Part shown: piece after piece, positions 38,238-48,154 of the stretch
Layout of the letters: every line of letters starts with the position of its first letter
Position numbering within the stretch: the stretch's first letter is position 1
Assembly (NCBI GenBank): GCA_037445555.1
Contig: JBBIKG010000019.1
Location: 7,061-71,060, forward strand
Direction of reading: 5' to 3'
DNA: 64,000 bases
Source: JAAYJT01 sp037445555
GTDB taxonomy: Bacteria > Bacteroidota > Bacteroidia > Bacteroidales > JAAYJT01
Program-made: the position numbers and the translations under genes
The notes under the pieces: generated by a model
Database searches by the model: none
Seen by the model: the letters and a program-made list of their open reading frames with translations, nothing else
What the model was told of the DNA's origin: nothing

Positions 38238-39827
38238 ATGCCCGCATACAAAGAGACACCGCGACAAAAAATGATTGCCATGATGTACCTCGTACTCACG
38301 GCGTTGCTGGCACTCAACGTTTCTGTCGAGGTGCTGGAGGCATTTGTTGTGGTAAACGACAGCATGGAGGCCACCAACCAAAACTTCGCCAACAAGATTG
38401 AAGGCACGTACTACAAGTTTGAACAGCAAAATACGCTAAACCGTTCCAAGGTCGGCCCCTATTACGATAAAGCTTTACAGGCAAAAAAGCTTTCGGAAGA
38501 TTTGATTGTATATCTGCATAAGGTGAAACGCGAAGTAATTTCGAGGTCAGAAAGAATTACACCCGAACAGGCAGATACTATCCCCTTGCGTCAACTGAAA
38601 ACCAAGGACAAATACGACGAAAGCACCAATTATTTTATTGGCAACAGCCAGGACGGTTCGGGCGGAGAAGCCAGAGTACTGAGAAACAAAATTATTGATT
38701 TTAAGAATAATATCCTGGAAGTGGTTGACCCGTCCGAACGTGATAAGATTAAGATAGGACTGGACACAGACGGGCCTTTTTATGACAAGAGCGGCAAGGC
38801 ACAGAACTGGGAGATGCAGTTTTTCTATCACACCATCCTTGCTGCCAACGTTACGTTTATCAATAAACTGATCAACGAAGTGCAAAACGCCGAATATGAT
38901 GTAATAAACCATTTATACGCATCCATTGATGCCGAAAGCTTTAAGTTTGACCAGATCGAGGCAAAGGTTATCCCATCAAGCAGCTATGTCTTTCTTGGCG
39001 ACAAATATGAAGCCGAAATTCTTGTGGCAGCCTATGACTCAAAAACAAATCCCAATGTGCTTATTGTGGATGGAGCTGACCGTGTCAATGATCAGAATAT
39101 CAGGGGTGCGCGGCCTGTGGCCGGGAAAGACGGAGTGGTAAAAATCTCCATGCCGGCTACCAGCGAGGGTCTGAAGCGTTACGCTGGGGTCATCCGGGTT
39201 CCAACTCCTACCGGCGAGGTTATGGCTTACCCGTTCAAGCATGAATACCTGGTAGCCCCTCCTTCTGTCACCGTATCAGCCACCAAAATGAATGTGTTTT
39301 ATATCGGGGTTGATAATCCTGTATCTATCTCGGTTGGCGGCATGGCCGACAGCCAGATCCAGCCAAGTATTTCCGTAGGGACAATCCGCCGGGTGGGCAA
39401 CGAGTGGATAGTGAGGGTTCCTGAAGCCCAGAGAGCAGTTATCAATGTGGTAGCCGATGGACGTAATATGGGCTCAACCGAATTCAGGGTGAAGCGAGTG
39501 CCAAACCCCACTCCGATGATTGCCGGAATTGAAAGCGGAATGATAGACAAAGGACGTTTACTGGTAGCCTCTGCCATCATACCCACCATGCCTGCTGATT
39601 TTGAATTCGATCTTAACTTTCAGATTGTTTCTTTCACTTTTGTAGCAACGCGTTCAGGCGGAGACATCTATACCTACGAAACCCGTGGCAATCAGCTCAC
39701 TACCCAAATGAGATCCTATATTGAAAATATGCGCAGAGGAGAAAAAATCTGGCTCGAAAACATTATCGCAACCGGACCTGACGGTGCGCGCCGCCCTCTC
39801 GGAACCATAAGCCTAACCATTCAGTAA
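38238..39827 (+). CDS. gldM: Type IX secretion motor protein GldM (PorM)
   Basis: A 529-residue protein. It begins with a short basic stretch and the single membrane helix MYLVLTALLALNVSVEVLEAF, which pairs with GldL and carries Glu residues important in the motor. A large periplasmic part has a helical first domain (about residues 40-230) and Ig-like domains after it (for example VAPPSVTVSATKMNVFYIGVDNP at about 335, and a C-terminal domain). It spans the periplasm to reach the GldK/GldN ring. Length and domain order match GldM of gliding species. gldN follows 24 bases later. Confidence 0.94.
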   Translation: MPAYKETPRQKMIAMMYLVLTALLALNVSVEVLEAFVVVNDSMEATNQNFANKIEGTYYKFEQQNTLNRSKVGPYYDKALQAKKLSEDLIVYLHKVKREVISRSERITPEQADTIPLRQLKTKDKYDESTNYFIGNSQDGSGGEARVLRNKIIDFKNNILEVVDPSERDKIKIGLDTDGPFYDKSGKAQNWEMQFFYHTILAANVTFINKLINEVQNAEYDVINHLYASIDAESFKFDQIEAKVIPSSSYVFLGDKYEAEILVAAYDSKTNPNVLIVDGADRVNDQNIRGARPVAGKDGVVKISMPATSEGLKRYAGVIRVPTPTGEVMAYPFKHEYLVAPPSVTVSATKMNVFYIGVDNPVSISVGGMADSQIQPSISVGTIRRVGNEWIVRVPEAQRAVINVVADGRNMGSTEFRVKRVPNPTPMIAGIESGMIDKGRLLVASAIIPTMPADFEFDLNFQIVSFTFVATRSGGDIYTYETRGNQLTTQMRSYIENMRRGEKIWLENIIATGPDGARRPLGTISLTIQ

Positions 39828-39851
39828 CAATACCTTCAATTTCATCATACA

Positions 39852-40709
39852 ATGAAAAACAAAGTGCTTGCCTCACTATTAATGATAATCTGCCTGGCTT
39901 TCAGTATTGCGACAGAAGCGCAGATTCGCAACACCACCCCCCGGGATGCGGTATATGACAAGCAGCACATGGCCGATAATTCGCCCATCCCCTACCCATA
40001 TGTGCGCGAAGCCGATGTAGTGTGGGCAAAACGCGTATGGCGAATGATAGACCTTCGCGAAAAAATGAACCAGCCCTTTTACTACCCCGAAGTTGCCCAG
40101 AAAGACTGGCGCAGCCTGGTAACAGTGCTCATGGACGCTCTCAAGGAAGGAAACGTCACCGCCTATGATGCTTCTGCCCCCACAGATGAATTTCTGGTGC
40201 CGCTCAACTACAAGGAATTGATAAAGCGCATGCAGCGTATCGATACTTTGCGTCTGCAGAGGCCCTACCCCCCATACGCAAGCTACGACACCATCATCCG
40301 TAAAGAGTTCAGGTCATCTGACATCAAACGCTTCCGTATCAAGGAGGATTGGTTCTTTGACAAACAGCGTTCGGTGATGGAAGTAAGAATACTCGGAATC
40401 TGCCCTGTGCGTGACAGCTATGACGAACGCGGAGAATTCAGGGGATACGAACCTTTGTTCTGGGTGTACTTTCCCGAAGCCCGGCCTGTATTGGCTAAAG
40501 CAGAGGTATTTAACCGGCGGAATGATGCCCAGCGCCTTTCATATGACGATGTATTTATGCGCAGACTCTTTGCGAGTGTCGTCTACAAAGAGAACAACGA
40601 ATTTGACCGACAGATAGGCGACTACGCTACCGGCCTTGATGCTCTGCTCGAATCGGAACGCATTAAAAAGGAAATTTTTATGTGGGAGTCTGATCTTTGG
40701 CAATACTAG
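39852..40709 (+). CDS. gldN: Type IX secretion / gliding motility protein GldN (PorN)
   Basis: A 285-residue periplasmic protein with a signal peptide (cleavage near TEAQI, around residue 24). The family segments ADVVWAKRVWRMIDLREKMN, PFYYP, RIKEDWFFDKQRSVMEVRILGICP and PLFWVYFPEARPVLAKAEVFN are all present. GldN binds GldK to form the ring that the GldLM motor contacts. It is the last gene of the type IX core operon; a strong terminator starts 22 bases after the stop. Confidence 0.94.
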   Translation: MKNKVLASLLMIICLAFSIATEAQIRNTTPRDAVYDKQHMADNSPIPYPYVREADVVWAKRVWRMIDLREKMNQPFYYPEVAQKDWRSLVTVLMDALKEGNVTAYDASAPTDEFLVPLNYKELIKRMQRIDTLRLQRPYPPYASYDTIIRKEFRSSDIKRFRIKEDWFFDKQRSVMEVRILGICPVRDSYDERGEFRGYEPLFWVYFPEARPVLAKAEVFNRRNDAQRLSYDDVFMRRLFASVVYKENNEFDRQIGDYATGLDALLESERIKKEIFMWESDLWQY

Positions 40710-40731
40710 GATCGCGTAACATTAAACTTAC

Positions 40732-40760
40732 AAATGCCTCCATAACCGGGGGCATTTTTT
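40732..40760 (+). terminator. Rho-independent terminator of the gldKLMN operon
   Basis: AAATGCCTCC (40732-40741) pairs over ten positions with GGGGGCATTT (40748-40757), one of them a G-T wobble, with a 6-base loop. T residues continue to 40760. Confidence 0.9.
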
Positions 40761-40766
40761 GTTTTA

Positions 40767-40775
40767 TATTTTTGC
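40767..40775 (+). promoter_or_regulatory. Putative -7 box (TATTTTTGC) for recG
   Basis: A full TAnnTTTGC match directly after the gld operon terminator and 21 bases before the recG ATG at 40797. Confidence 0.5.
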
Positions 40776-40796
40776 AATACCTTCCGGTAGCCACTC

Positions 40797-42902
40797 ATGA
40801 ACCAACCATTGCTTCAGACACCAATCGAATTCCTGAAAGGCGTAGGGCCTTCACGTGCTGAAACACTCAGGAAGGAGCTTGACATCGATACCTATGCTGA
40901 TCTGTTGAATTTCTACCCGTTGAGGTATATTGACCGCACTGTGATCGTAAACATTGCAGATATACGATCTGAGGCAGCCTACATACAGGTGCGAGGAAAA
41001 ATATCATGCCTTGCCGAAGCCGGAGCCGGACGGGCTGCCAGGCTTGTAATCACACTTGAAGATGAAACGGGCGAAATAGAACTGGTTTGGTTCCAAGGTA
41101 TTAAATGGGTTAAGGATAAAATCAAAACTGGTGTCGAGTATCTTGTTTTTGGCAAGCCATCGGTATTCGGGAACCGGTTCAATATAATTCACCCCGAAAT
41201 AGAGCCTCTGGCAGAAGCGCGCATTATCCGCGGAGAGCCCTGGCAACCAGTTTATAGTACTACGGAAAAGCTAAAATCCAAAGGCCTCCACAGCAAAGGA
41301 CTGGCAAACCTGGTAAGGACATTGCTGACGCAGGCGCAGGGACAAATTCCAGAGATCCTTCCGCAGGGTATTGTAAGGAACCTTCAGTTGGTCAGCCGAG
41401 AACAAGCCATAGTAAACATCCACTACCCCACGGATGGTACAATGCTTGAAAAAGCTACCAAACGGCTGAAGTTTGACGAGCTGTTTTTCAATCAGCTGCC
41501 ACTACTCCAAACCAAACAATACCGCAACAATCATGTAAGAGGATTCATCTTTTCGACCATTGGTCATTATTTTAATACGTTTTATTCGCACTTGCTGCAT
41601 TTTGACCTCACGGGGGCGCAGAAGCGTGTTTTGCGTGAAATACGCAACGATACCGGATCGGGAAGACAGATGAACCGCTTGCTTCAGGGCGATGTGGGCA
41701 GTGGCAAAACGGTAGTAGCCCTAATGACCATGCTCATGGCCGCCGACAACGGATTTCAGGCCTGCCTGATGGCTCCCACCGAAATACTTGCCACGCAGCA
41801 CTATCAATCAATCAGCCGAATGCTGAGTGGATTAGAGATTAAAGTGGAGCTACTGACAGGATCAACAAAAGCTTCTGTCAGAGCTGAAATTCAGAGTGCC
41901 CTGATCGAAGGGTTAATTAAGATTTTAATCGGAACCCATGCTCTGATCGAAGAAACTGTTCAGTTCCATAATCTGGGCGTGGTTATTATTGACGAACAAC
42001 ACCGGTTTGGCGTTGAACAGCGTGCCAGGTTGTGGCAAAAAAGTATCCCTCCCCCGCATGTGCTGGTGATGACGGCTACTCCAATCCCCCGCACTCTGGC
42101 CATGACCCTGCATGGTGATCTCGATTATTCTGTGATTGACGAAATGCCTCCCGGTCGCAAGCCCGTCAAAACGGTGCACTATTATGATCAAAACCGGCTC
42201 AGGGTGTTTGGATTTATGAAAGAACAAATCAGACAGGGACGTCAGGTTTATGTGGTGTATCCGCTTATCAATGAGTCAGAAACACTCGATTTGAAAGATC
42301 TCGTGGATGGGTACGATAGTATCGTACGTGAATTTCCGCTGCCCGAATTTGCGGTAAGTATAGTTCATGGTCAGATGAAATCTGCTGACCGCGACTTTGA
42401 AATGCAGCGCTTTGTGAGGGGTGAAACCAATATCATGGTGGCAACCACAGTGATAGAAGTGGGGGTTGATGTTCCGAACGCCTCGGTGATGGTGATTGAA
42501 AGTGCCGAGCGTTTTGGCCTGGCACAATTGCATCAGCTCCGGGGCAGGGTTGGGCGCGGAGCCGATCAGAGCTTTTGTATCCTCATGACAAAGTATGAAC
42601 TATCGGCCGATGCCAAGAAGCGGATTTCGACTATGGTCAGAACAAACGACGGATTTGAAATTGCCAATGTCGATCTGCAACTCAGGGGGCCTGGCGAAAT
42701 ACAGGGCACACGCCAAAGCGGGGGTATGGAGCTGAGACTTGTCGATCTTTCGAAAGACGGGAAGATACTTGATGCAGCACGAAAGGCAATCGGAGATGTG
42801 CTTGCAAAAGACCCCGAGCTGAAGCATCCTGAAAATCTATCCATCATAAATTATATCAGACAAAACCGAAATCAAGCCAGTAATTGGGTGCGCATCTCCT
42901 GA
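40797..42902 (+). CDS. recG: ATP-dependent DNA helicase RecG
   Basis: A 701-residue superfamily 2 helicase that remodels stalled replication forks and Holliday junctions. An N-terminal wedge/OB domain (residues about 1-170) is followed by helicase motifs LLQGDVGSGKTVVALM (Walker A), MAPTEILATQHYQ, IGTHALIEE, IIDEQHRFGVEQR, VMTATPIPRTLAMT, ATTVIEVGVDVPNASVM and QLRGRVGRG, and by the C-terminal TRG-type region with GTRQSG. The length is normal. It has its own promoter box. pheT follows 94 bases later. Confidence 0.97.
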   Translation: MNQPLLQTPIEFLKGVGPSRAETLRKELDIDTYADLLNFYPLRYIDRTVIVNIADIRSEAAYIQVRGKISCLAEAGAGRAARLVITLEDETGEIELVWFQGIKWVKDKIKTGVEYLVFGKPSVFGNRFNIIHPEIEPLAEARIIRGEPWQPVYSTTEKLKSKGLHSKGLANLVRTLLTQAQGQIPEILPQGIVRNLQLVSREQAIVNIHYPTDGTMLEKATKRLKFDELFFNQLPLLQTKQYRNNHVRGFIFSTIGHYFNTFYSHLLHFDLTGAQKRVLREIRNDTGSGRQMNRLLQGDVGSGKTVVALMTMLMAADNGFQACLMAPTEILATQHYQSISRMLSGLEIKVELLTGSTKASVRAEIQSALIEGLIKILIGTHALIEETVQFHNLGVVIIDEQHRFGVEQRARLWQKSIPPPHVLVMTATPIPRTLAMTLHGDLDYSVIDEMPPGRKPVKTVHYYDQNRLRVFGFMKEQIRQGRQVYVVYPLINESETLDLKDLVDGYDSIVREFPLPEFAVSIVHGQMKSADRDFEMQRFVRGETNIMVATTVIEVGVDVPNASVMVIESAERFGLAQLHQLRGRVGRGADQSFCILMTKYELSADAKKRISTMVRTNDGFEIANVDLQLRGPGEIQGTRQSGGMELRLVDLSKDGKILDAARKAIGDVLAKDPELKHPENLSIINYIRQNRNQASNWVRIS

Positions 42903-42996
42903 ATACAAGATGACAGATGTGTAGCCGACATACCTATGCACCTTATTGGGCTTATTTGCGTACTTTTACACCCCTTATCACAACCTCTCCAGAGTT

Positions 42997-45474
42997 ATGC
43001 GAATTTTGTGTCAGTGGCTTAAAAAATATACCGGTATCGAGGCCTCCGCCGAAACACTTGCCCGATTGCTTACCAATTGCGGACTTGAAGTAGAGTCGAC
43101 AGAATCGGTTGAAAAGGTAAAGGGAGGACTTAAAGGCATCATCACCGGAGAGGTACTCACCTGTCGGAAACATCCCAATGCTGATAAGCTTAGTCTGACA
43201 ACGGTCAGTGTCGGAGCATCCGATCCTTTGAATATAGTATGCGGAGCACCAAACGTAGCACCGGGACAAAAGGTGCTGGTGGCAGTTGTGGGAACCACCT
43301 TGCACATAGGAGAAAAATCGTTCGTCGTTAATAAAACTGCCATCCGTGGTGAAATGTCGGAAGGTATGATTTGCGCCGAAGATGAAGTGGGGCTCGGAAC
43401 ATCCCACCAGGGAATCATGGTGCTTGATCCTTCCACACCCGTCGGGATTCCTGCAAGTCAGTTATATGATGTCGGAAGCGACACCATACTGGAGGTAGGG
43501 TTAACTCCCAACCGCGCTGATGCGGCTTCTTATATTGGCATAGCCCGCGATCTTGTTGCCGTCTGGAACATACTTCATTTCGACAATCCTGAACTTTGGA
43601 AAAAGCTGCAGATACCCGATATTTCACATTTCAGTATCGATAATCACAAGCTGACGATACCCGTTGAGATAACCGATCCCAATGCATGTCCGCGTTACAG
43701 CGGCATCACAATCAGCGGAATCAAAGTAAGCGATTCGCCCCAGTGGCTGAAGGACTTTTTAATTGCTTCTGGAATAAGGCCAATAAATAATGTTGTAGAT
43801 ATAACCAACTTTGTATTATTCGAGCTGGGGCAACCTCTTCATGCCTTTGATGCATCCAAAATCAGCGGCGACAAAGTCGTTGTGCGCACCTTTCCTTCGG
43901 GTACCCAATTCACCACCCTCGATGATGTTGAGCGCACACTCAACGACACTGATCTGATGATATGTAATGCACTGAATCCCATGTGTATCGGTGGTGTTTT
44001 TGGCGGAAAAGATTCGGGCGTATGCGAGCAGACTACCTCTATATTTCTTGAAAGCGCCTATTTTAATCCGGTGTCCATACGTCAAACGTCGAAATTTCAC
44101 GGATTAAAAACTGATGCATCTTATCGTTTTGAGAGGGGAGCCGATCCCAATATTACAGTATTTGCCCTCAAGCGTGCTGCTGCCCTCATTCGGGAAATTG
44201 CCGGAGGTGAAATAAGCTCAAATATTATCGACGTTTACCCTAATCCAGTCGAAAATCAGTTGATTGAGGTAAGTTTTGCAAATATTGATACCCTCATTGG
44301 GCAGGCACTTGACAGGAGCCTGATTCTTCAGTTACTTCCTATGCTCGGAATTGGGGTTGGCAATGTGTCGGCATCAGGGTTTGTAGCTTCTGTTCCGCCC
44401 TTTAAGCCGGATGTAACCCGTGAAGCAGATATTGTTGAAGAAATCTTGCGCATTTACGGGTACAACAATATAAGCACCGATCACCCCATGCGCACCTCAG
44501 TTTCGATTGTCGGGAAACCGGATCGCACTTATCTTAAAAACCAGATTTCTGACCTTTTGACCTTCCGGGGGTATTATGAAATCATGTGTAATTCACTGTC
44601 AGGTTCAGCCTATGCCCAGCAGCTTCCATTCCTTAACGCCACAGAATTTGTAAGAATTTTAAACCCCATCAGCCGCGATCTGGATGTAATGCGTCAGAGT
44701 CTTGTTATGGGTGGCCTGGAAACGATCAAATACAATATCAACAGACGCAGTAGTGATTTGAAACTGTATGAATTCGGGAAAATTTATTTCAGAAAGGAAG
44801 GGCTACCCGCATCAACCAGCAATGTGGAAGGATATACCGAGCGATGGAAACTAGGCATTTTTAGTTCAGGACGCCTTCAGCCGGAAACATGGAGGCAGAG
44901 ACAAACCTCCATCGACTTTTTTGACCTGAAAGCAGATGTTCAGCAGGTTTTTGAACGATTGGGACTTTCAAAACTGATTGAGGAAAAAACCGTAACTCAC
45001 AGTCAGCTATTTGAGTTTGCCTCGGAATATTATGTAGCCGACCAGGTAGTGGCTCAGGTGGGAAAGCTCGAGAAAGCTGTGCTCAAACAATTCGACATCG
45101 TCCAGGATGTCTTCTTTGCCGATATTGAATGGGACCAGGTAGGTACGCAAATTGCCAGCCAAGTCCCGCTCCAATACAGTGAAATAATTAAATATCCGGA
45201 AGTAAGGCGAGATCTGGCACTTATTATCGACAAGCAAACGACTTTCGATTCTATCCAAAAGGTTGCAATCGCTGCAGGAAGCTCTCTGCTAAAGAAAATA
45301 TCGCTTTTTGACATATATGAAGGCGATAAGATTGAGATCGGGAAAAAGTCGTATGCGGTAAGCTTTGTGATTCAGGACGAGCGAAAAACCCTTACCGATG
45401 ATGAAATTGACACCCTGATGAAACGACTGATTACAGCCTTTGAAAAACAATTGGGGGCAAAATTGCGCAGCTAA
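42997..45474 (+). CDS. pheT: Phenylalanyl-tRNA synthetase beta subunit
   Basis: An 825-residue subunit. It begins MRILCQWLKKYTG and carries in order an EMAP-type tRNA-binding domain (KHPNADKLSLTTV around residue 70), the B3/B4 editing domain, B5, a catalytic-like core (GLKTDASYRFERGADPN around 370) and a C-terminal anticodon-binding FDX-ACB domain (KYPEVRRDLALIIDK). With PheS it charges tRNA-Phe. The frame extends 17 codons upstream, but the ATG at 42997 matches the family start. pheS is not adjacent, so alpha and beta are encoded apart, as in many Bacteroidota. Confidence 0.96.
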   Translation: MRILCQWLKKYTGIEASAETLARLLTNCGLEVESTESVEKVKGGLKGIITGEVLTCRKHPNADKLSLTTVSVGASDPLNIVCGAPNVAPGQKVLVAVVGTTLHIGEKSFVVNKTAIRGEMSEGMICAEDEVGLGTSHQGIMVLDPSTPVGIPASQLYDVGSDTILEVGLTPNRADAASYIGIARDLVAVWNILHFDNPELWKKLQIPDISHFSIDNHKLTIPVEITDPNACPRYSGITISGIKVSDSPQWLKDFLIASGIRPINNVVDITNFVLFELGQPLHAFDASKISGDKVVVRTFPSGTQFTTLDDVERTLNDTDLMICNALNPMCIGGVFGGKDSGVCEQTTSIFLESAYFNPVSIRQTSKFHGLKTDASYRFERGADPNITVFALKRAAALIREIAGGEISSNIIDVYPNPVENQLIEVSFANIDTLIGQALDRSLILQLLPMLGIGVGNVSASGFVASVPPFKPDVTREADIVEEILRIYGYNNISTDHPMRTSVSIVGKPDRTYLKNQISDLLTFRGYYEIMCNSLSGSAYAQQLPFLNATEFVRILNPISRDLDVMRQSLVMGGLETIKYNINRRSSDLKLYEFGKIYFRKEGLPASTSNVEGYTERWKLGIFSSGRLQPETWRQRQTSIDFFDLKADVQQVFERLGLSKLIEEKTVTHSQLFEFASEYYVADQVVAQVGKLEKAVLKQFDIVQDVFFADIEWDQVGTQIASQVPLQYSEIIKYPEVRRDLALIIDKQTTFDSIQKVAIAAGSSLLKKISLFDIYEGDKIEIGKKSYAVSFVIQDERKTLTDDEIDTLMKRLITAFEKQLGAKLRS

Positions 45475-45587
45475 GGCTTTCCAGTTAACAGTTTTCGCAT
45501 TAACAAACAGCAGCCTTTGGCCCATAAGATCACGGGGCTGATGGGATTTACACCACTGCAGGCTTCAGTACAACTGCCATCGTATTT

Positions 45588-47186
45588 CTACTTCTTTTTA
45601 CAGGCTCTGTCAGCAGCCAATTTGCCCGTCAGTATGGACATGGGCACTCCTGCCGGGCTGTAAGCCCACTGCCCTGCCTGAAAAATATTTGGAATGGGGG
45701 TTACCACCGACTTGTCAGATCTCTGTATCCTGTTTACCACGGGCACTGGCTCTTCAAAAGACCAACCCACAATAGCCCCATCAGTGCTTCCTACACGATT
45801 TTTTATACTGATTGGTGTAAACGAGAATTGCTTCAGCACATGTTCCTTAAGCCTAGGATAAACCGATTCGGTAAGGATCTGAATGATCTTTCCCTCGATG
45901 ATATTCCGAAAATCTTCGTACCAGCCAGATTCCTCAAGCTTTTTGAACAGCTCATATTCAATTATAAAGCTTATAATTACTCCTGTCTTGTTTTCCGGAA
46001 CAAGGCTCGTATCTTTTAATCCGGGTATCGAGATTTCAAAAGTGTTAAATTTCAGAAAACGATCAAGCCAAGAGTAAACTCTCGCCCGATCTATGGCACG
46101 CCAGTTGTTCAACATTTCTTTCAACTCGCCGCGATGAATATTGTTCAGACCTATCCTGGACGGGGTATAAAAGAAATGGCCGTGGGCAATGTTGCCGAAG
46201 TAAGAAAGGGGCAGATCGACCTCCAGATAAAGTGAAAAAACGGATTCACTTCCCCTGCCGGCCATTACTTTTTCCCGTTTCGATTCAAAGTTATGCTTAA
46301 TATTTTCAGGGAAGCTGTCCACTCGGGCAGTTTGGTAAAGGGCTTTCAGATCGGCTGCCCAGATGAGGCTGGCATATTGATACCTGTTTCCATTTCCATC
46401 AACCACATAATTCTGGTCTGCATAAATCTCTTTGATAGTGGTTTTTGGCTTTAACTCTCCTTTGAGCTCATGAATTTTATCGACCAGTACTTCGGCAAGT
46501 CTGCCCACCCCACCACTGGGATAAAAATAGTCAAGATATAACGAAAAATAGCTGAGTGCAAAAAAGGCTGGAGTGCCTTTGAAGAAATGCTGTGAAATTA
46601 TATCACGAAGCGAAGGATTTTTGATTAATGTTTCCAAATACCCCTCGAAGGGTTGGTTCAGTTTGTTTATTTTATCAATGGTGAAAAGAAACTTAGGAAG
46701 CCAGGGTAAAAGTCTAGTTAAGAAATACTTCCTGTCTCGTTTCAGGTCCTTAAAAAGGGGATTCTCGATGCCGTACAAAACATCCAGAAGTTTCATGATC
46801 CTGCGCATCGAGTTGATTAACCTATCAATGTCCTCTTCATTATCTGGGTATACCCTTACCAGCATATTTCTGTATTCCTGAATTGAATGTGGTCCATCAA
46901 CACTTATAATCTGATTTTCCAAACCGATTGAAACCCTGCTGCGAACAACATCGAGTTTGATTCCCAGATCGGCCAGCATGGGGAGAATGATACCAGCGCT
47001 TTCCAGCGCCCTTACTCCTGCCTCAAAATGGAATCCGTCGCGCTGGAAAGAACTGACCAAACCGCCAAAGTCGTCATTTTTTTCAATGAGAAGGATTTTA
47101 TGTCCCGCCCTTGCGGTATATGCAGCAGCAGTGAGCCCTGCTATTCCCCCGCCAACAATGATTGTGTCATATTTTTTCGCCTCCAT
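45588..47186 (-). CDS. FAD-dependent oxidoreductase of the CrtI/CrtISO/RetSat type
   Basis: A 532-residue flavoprotein. The N-terminal dinucleotide motif IIVGGGIAGLTAAAYTARAG is followed by LIEKNDDFGGLVSSF. The C-terminal FAD-contact segment FQAGQWAYSPAGVPMSILTGKLAADRAC is the form seen in phytoene desaturases, carotene isomerases and retinol saturases. The natural substrate is not known; a polyene or other long hydrophobic chain is likely by family. A TTG six bases before the ATG would overlap the upstream SDR stop by 4 bases; with the ATG, 2 bases separate them. It is the last gene of a four-gene unit. It need not be a true carotenoid enzyme, since no phytoene synthase is nearby. Confidence 0.82.
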   Translation of the reverse strand: MEAKKYDTIIVGGGIAGLTAAAYTARAGHKILLIEKNDDFGGLVSSFQRDGFHFEAGVRALESAGIILPMLADLGIKLDVVRSRVSIGLENQIISVDGPHSIQEYRNMLVRVYPDNEEDIDRLINSMRRIMKLLDVLYGIENPLFKDLKRDRKYFLTRLLPWLPKFLFTIDKINKLNQPFEGYLETLIKNPSLRDIISQHFFKGTPAFFALSYFSLYLDYFYPSGGVGRLAEVLVDKIHELKGELKPKTTIKEIYADQNYVVDGNGNRYQYASLIWAADLKALYQTARVDSFPENIKHNFESKREKVMAGRGSESVFSLYLEVDLPLSYFGNIAHGHFFYTPSRIGLNNIHRGELKEMLNNWRAIDRARVYSWLDRFLKFNTFEISIPGLKDTSLVPENKTGVIISFIIEYELFKKLEESGWYEDFRNIIEGKIIQILTESVYPRLKEHVLKQFSFTPISIKNRVGSTDGAIVGWSFEEPVPVVNRIQRSDKSVVTPIPNIFQAGQWAYSPAGVPMSILTGKLAADRACKKK

Positions 47187-47188
47187 CT

Positions 47189-48154
47189 TCAATTCAGTTT
47201 ACCCATAAATAAACTCCGCTCCCAAAGTATCCTGGCCACCTCCATGTCTATTGCCGGAGGTGCCGGATTTTCGAGTGTTGTCAGGTTAAAAAATTTACCA
47301 CTAATTTTTTCGATTTCTTTCGACACGCTAAGGTAATAAATCGCTTCTGCAGAAATAGAAGCCGACTTCAGGGTTTTATCCAGTATATTTTTCTTGTACC
47401 ACTTATACATGCGTCCATTATCCTGCCCCGTATCAGTCTTGACTGCTCCTGGATGCATTGCATTTATTGTTACTCCTGAGCCACGAAATTCTTCCTCAAA
47501 ACACAACATCGATAAGAGTTGTGCCATTTTTGCGGACCCATAGCTCTTTAAACCTGAATACCGTCTCCTGGCCCAATTTAAATCATCGAGCCGGATTCCC
47601 CATGCAGCAAACCGATGCCCTTCGGAGTTGACCAGGATAATTCTTGAGCCGGTCTGTGATTTTAGTTTTTCTCTAAGTCTGTAATTGATGATGAAGGAAG
47701 AAAGATAATGAACCATAAAAACTCTTTCGATGCCATCTGCTGTCAACTCACGCCTTGTGAGATACACGCCGGCATTATGGATCAGGACATCGATAGGCGT
47801 ATCAAGCCCGGAAAGCGTTTCGGCAATTCGGTGCACGTCTTCCAGGCGGCTTAAGTCGGCAAGCAAATAGTCGCATCTCACATTAAATTGACTCTCGATT
47901 TCACGCTTCAGACCTTCTGACTTTTCGTGGCTGCGGTTTATACAAAGAAGGTTAGCACCACAAGATGCGAACTTTTTGGCAACAAGATATCCAATACCGG
48001 AGGTGGCACCCGTAATTACAACCAACCTGCCGTCAAACTTATTGTCGCACACCTTAGGATCTCTGCGATTGTTTTTTATCATGGCAAGTACGTTCGACCA
48101 CCTGTATTCCTTGAAGTATTTGCCAAACCTTATTCCGTTCATATCCATTGTCAT
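47189..48154 (-). CDS. SDR family oxidoreductase (retinol-dehydrogenase-like)
   Basis: A 321-residue short-chain dehydrogenase. After an N-terminal extension of about 45 residues come the nucleotide motif VITGATSGIGYLVAKKFA, the HNAGVY motif, the catalytic Ser in ILVNSEG and the YGSAK pair (catalytic Tyr and Lys). The long form with the extra N-terminal helix resembles retinol dehydrogenase-type SDRs. It shares one base with the stop of the SnoaL-like gene upstream (TGATG) and ends 2 bases before the FAD enzyme. This suggests translational coupling and a shared pathway acting on a hydrophobic alcohol or ketone. The substrate is inferred only. Confidence 0.85.
   Translation of the reverse strand: MTMDMNGIRFGKYFKEYRWSNVLAMIKNNRRDPKVCDNKFDGRLVVITGATSGIGYLVAKKFASCGANLLCINRSHEKSEGLKREIESQFNVRCDYLLADLSRLEDVHRIAETLSGLDTPIDVLIHNAGVYLTRRELTADGIERVFMVHYLSSFIINYRLREKLKSQTGSRIILVNSEGHRFAAWGIRLDDLNWARRRYSGLKSYGSAKMAQLLSMLCFEEEFRGSGVTINAMHPGAVKTDTGQDNGRMYKWYKKNILDKTLKSASISAEAIYYLSVSKEIEKISGKFFNLTTLENPAPPAIDMEVARILWERSLFMGKLN

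Noticed and set aside
45475..45587. Gap between convergent pheT and the FAD enzyme examined for a tRNA or terminator
   Set aside because: A CAGCC/GGCTG pairing with a 20-base loop is not convincing, and no cloverleaf could be traced.
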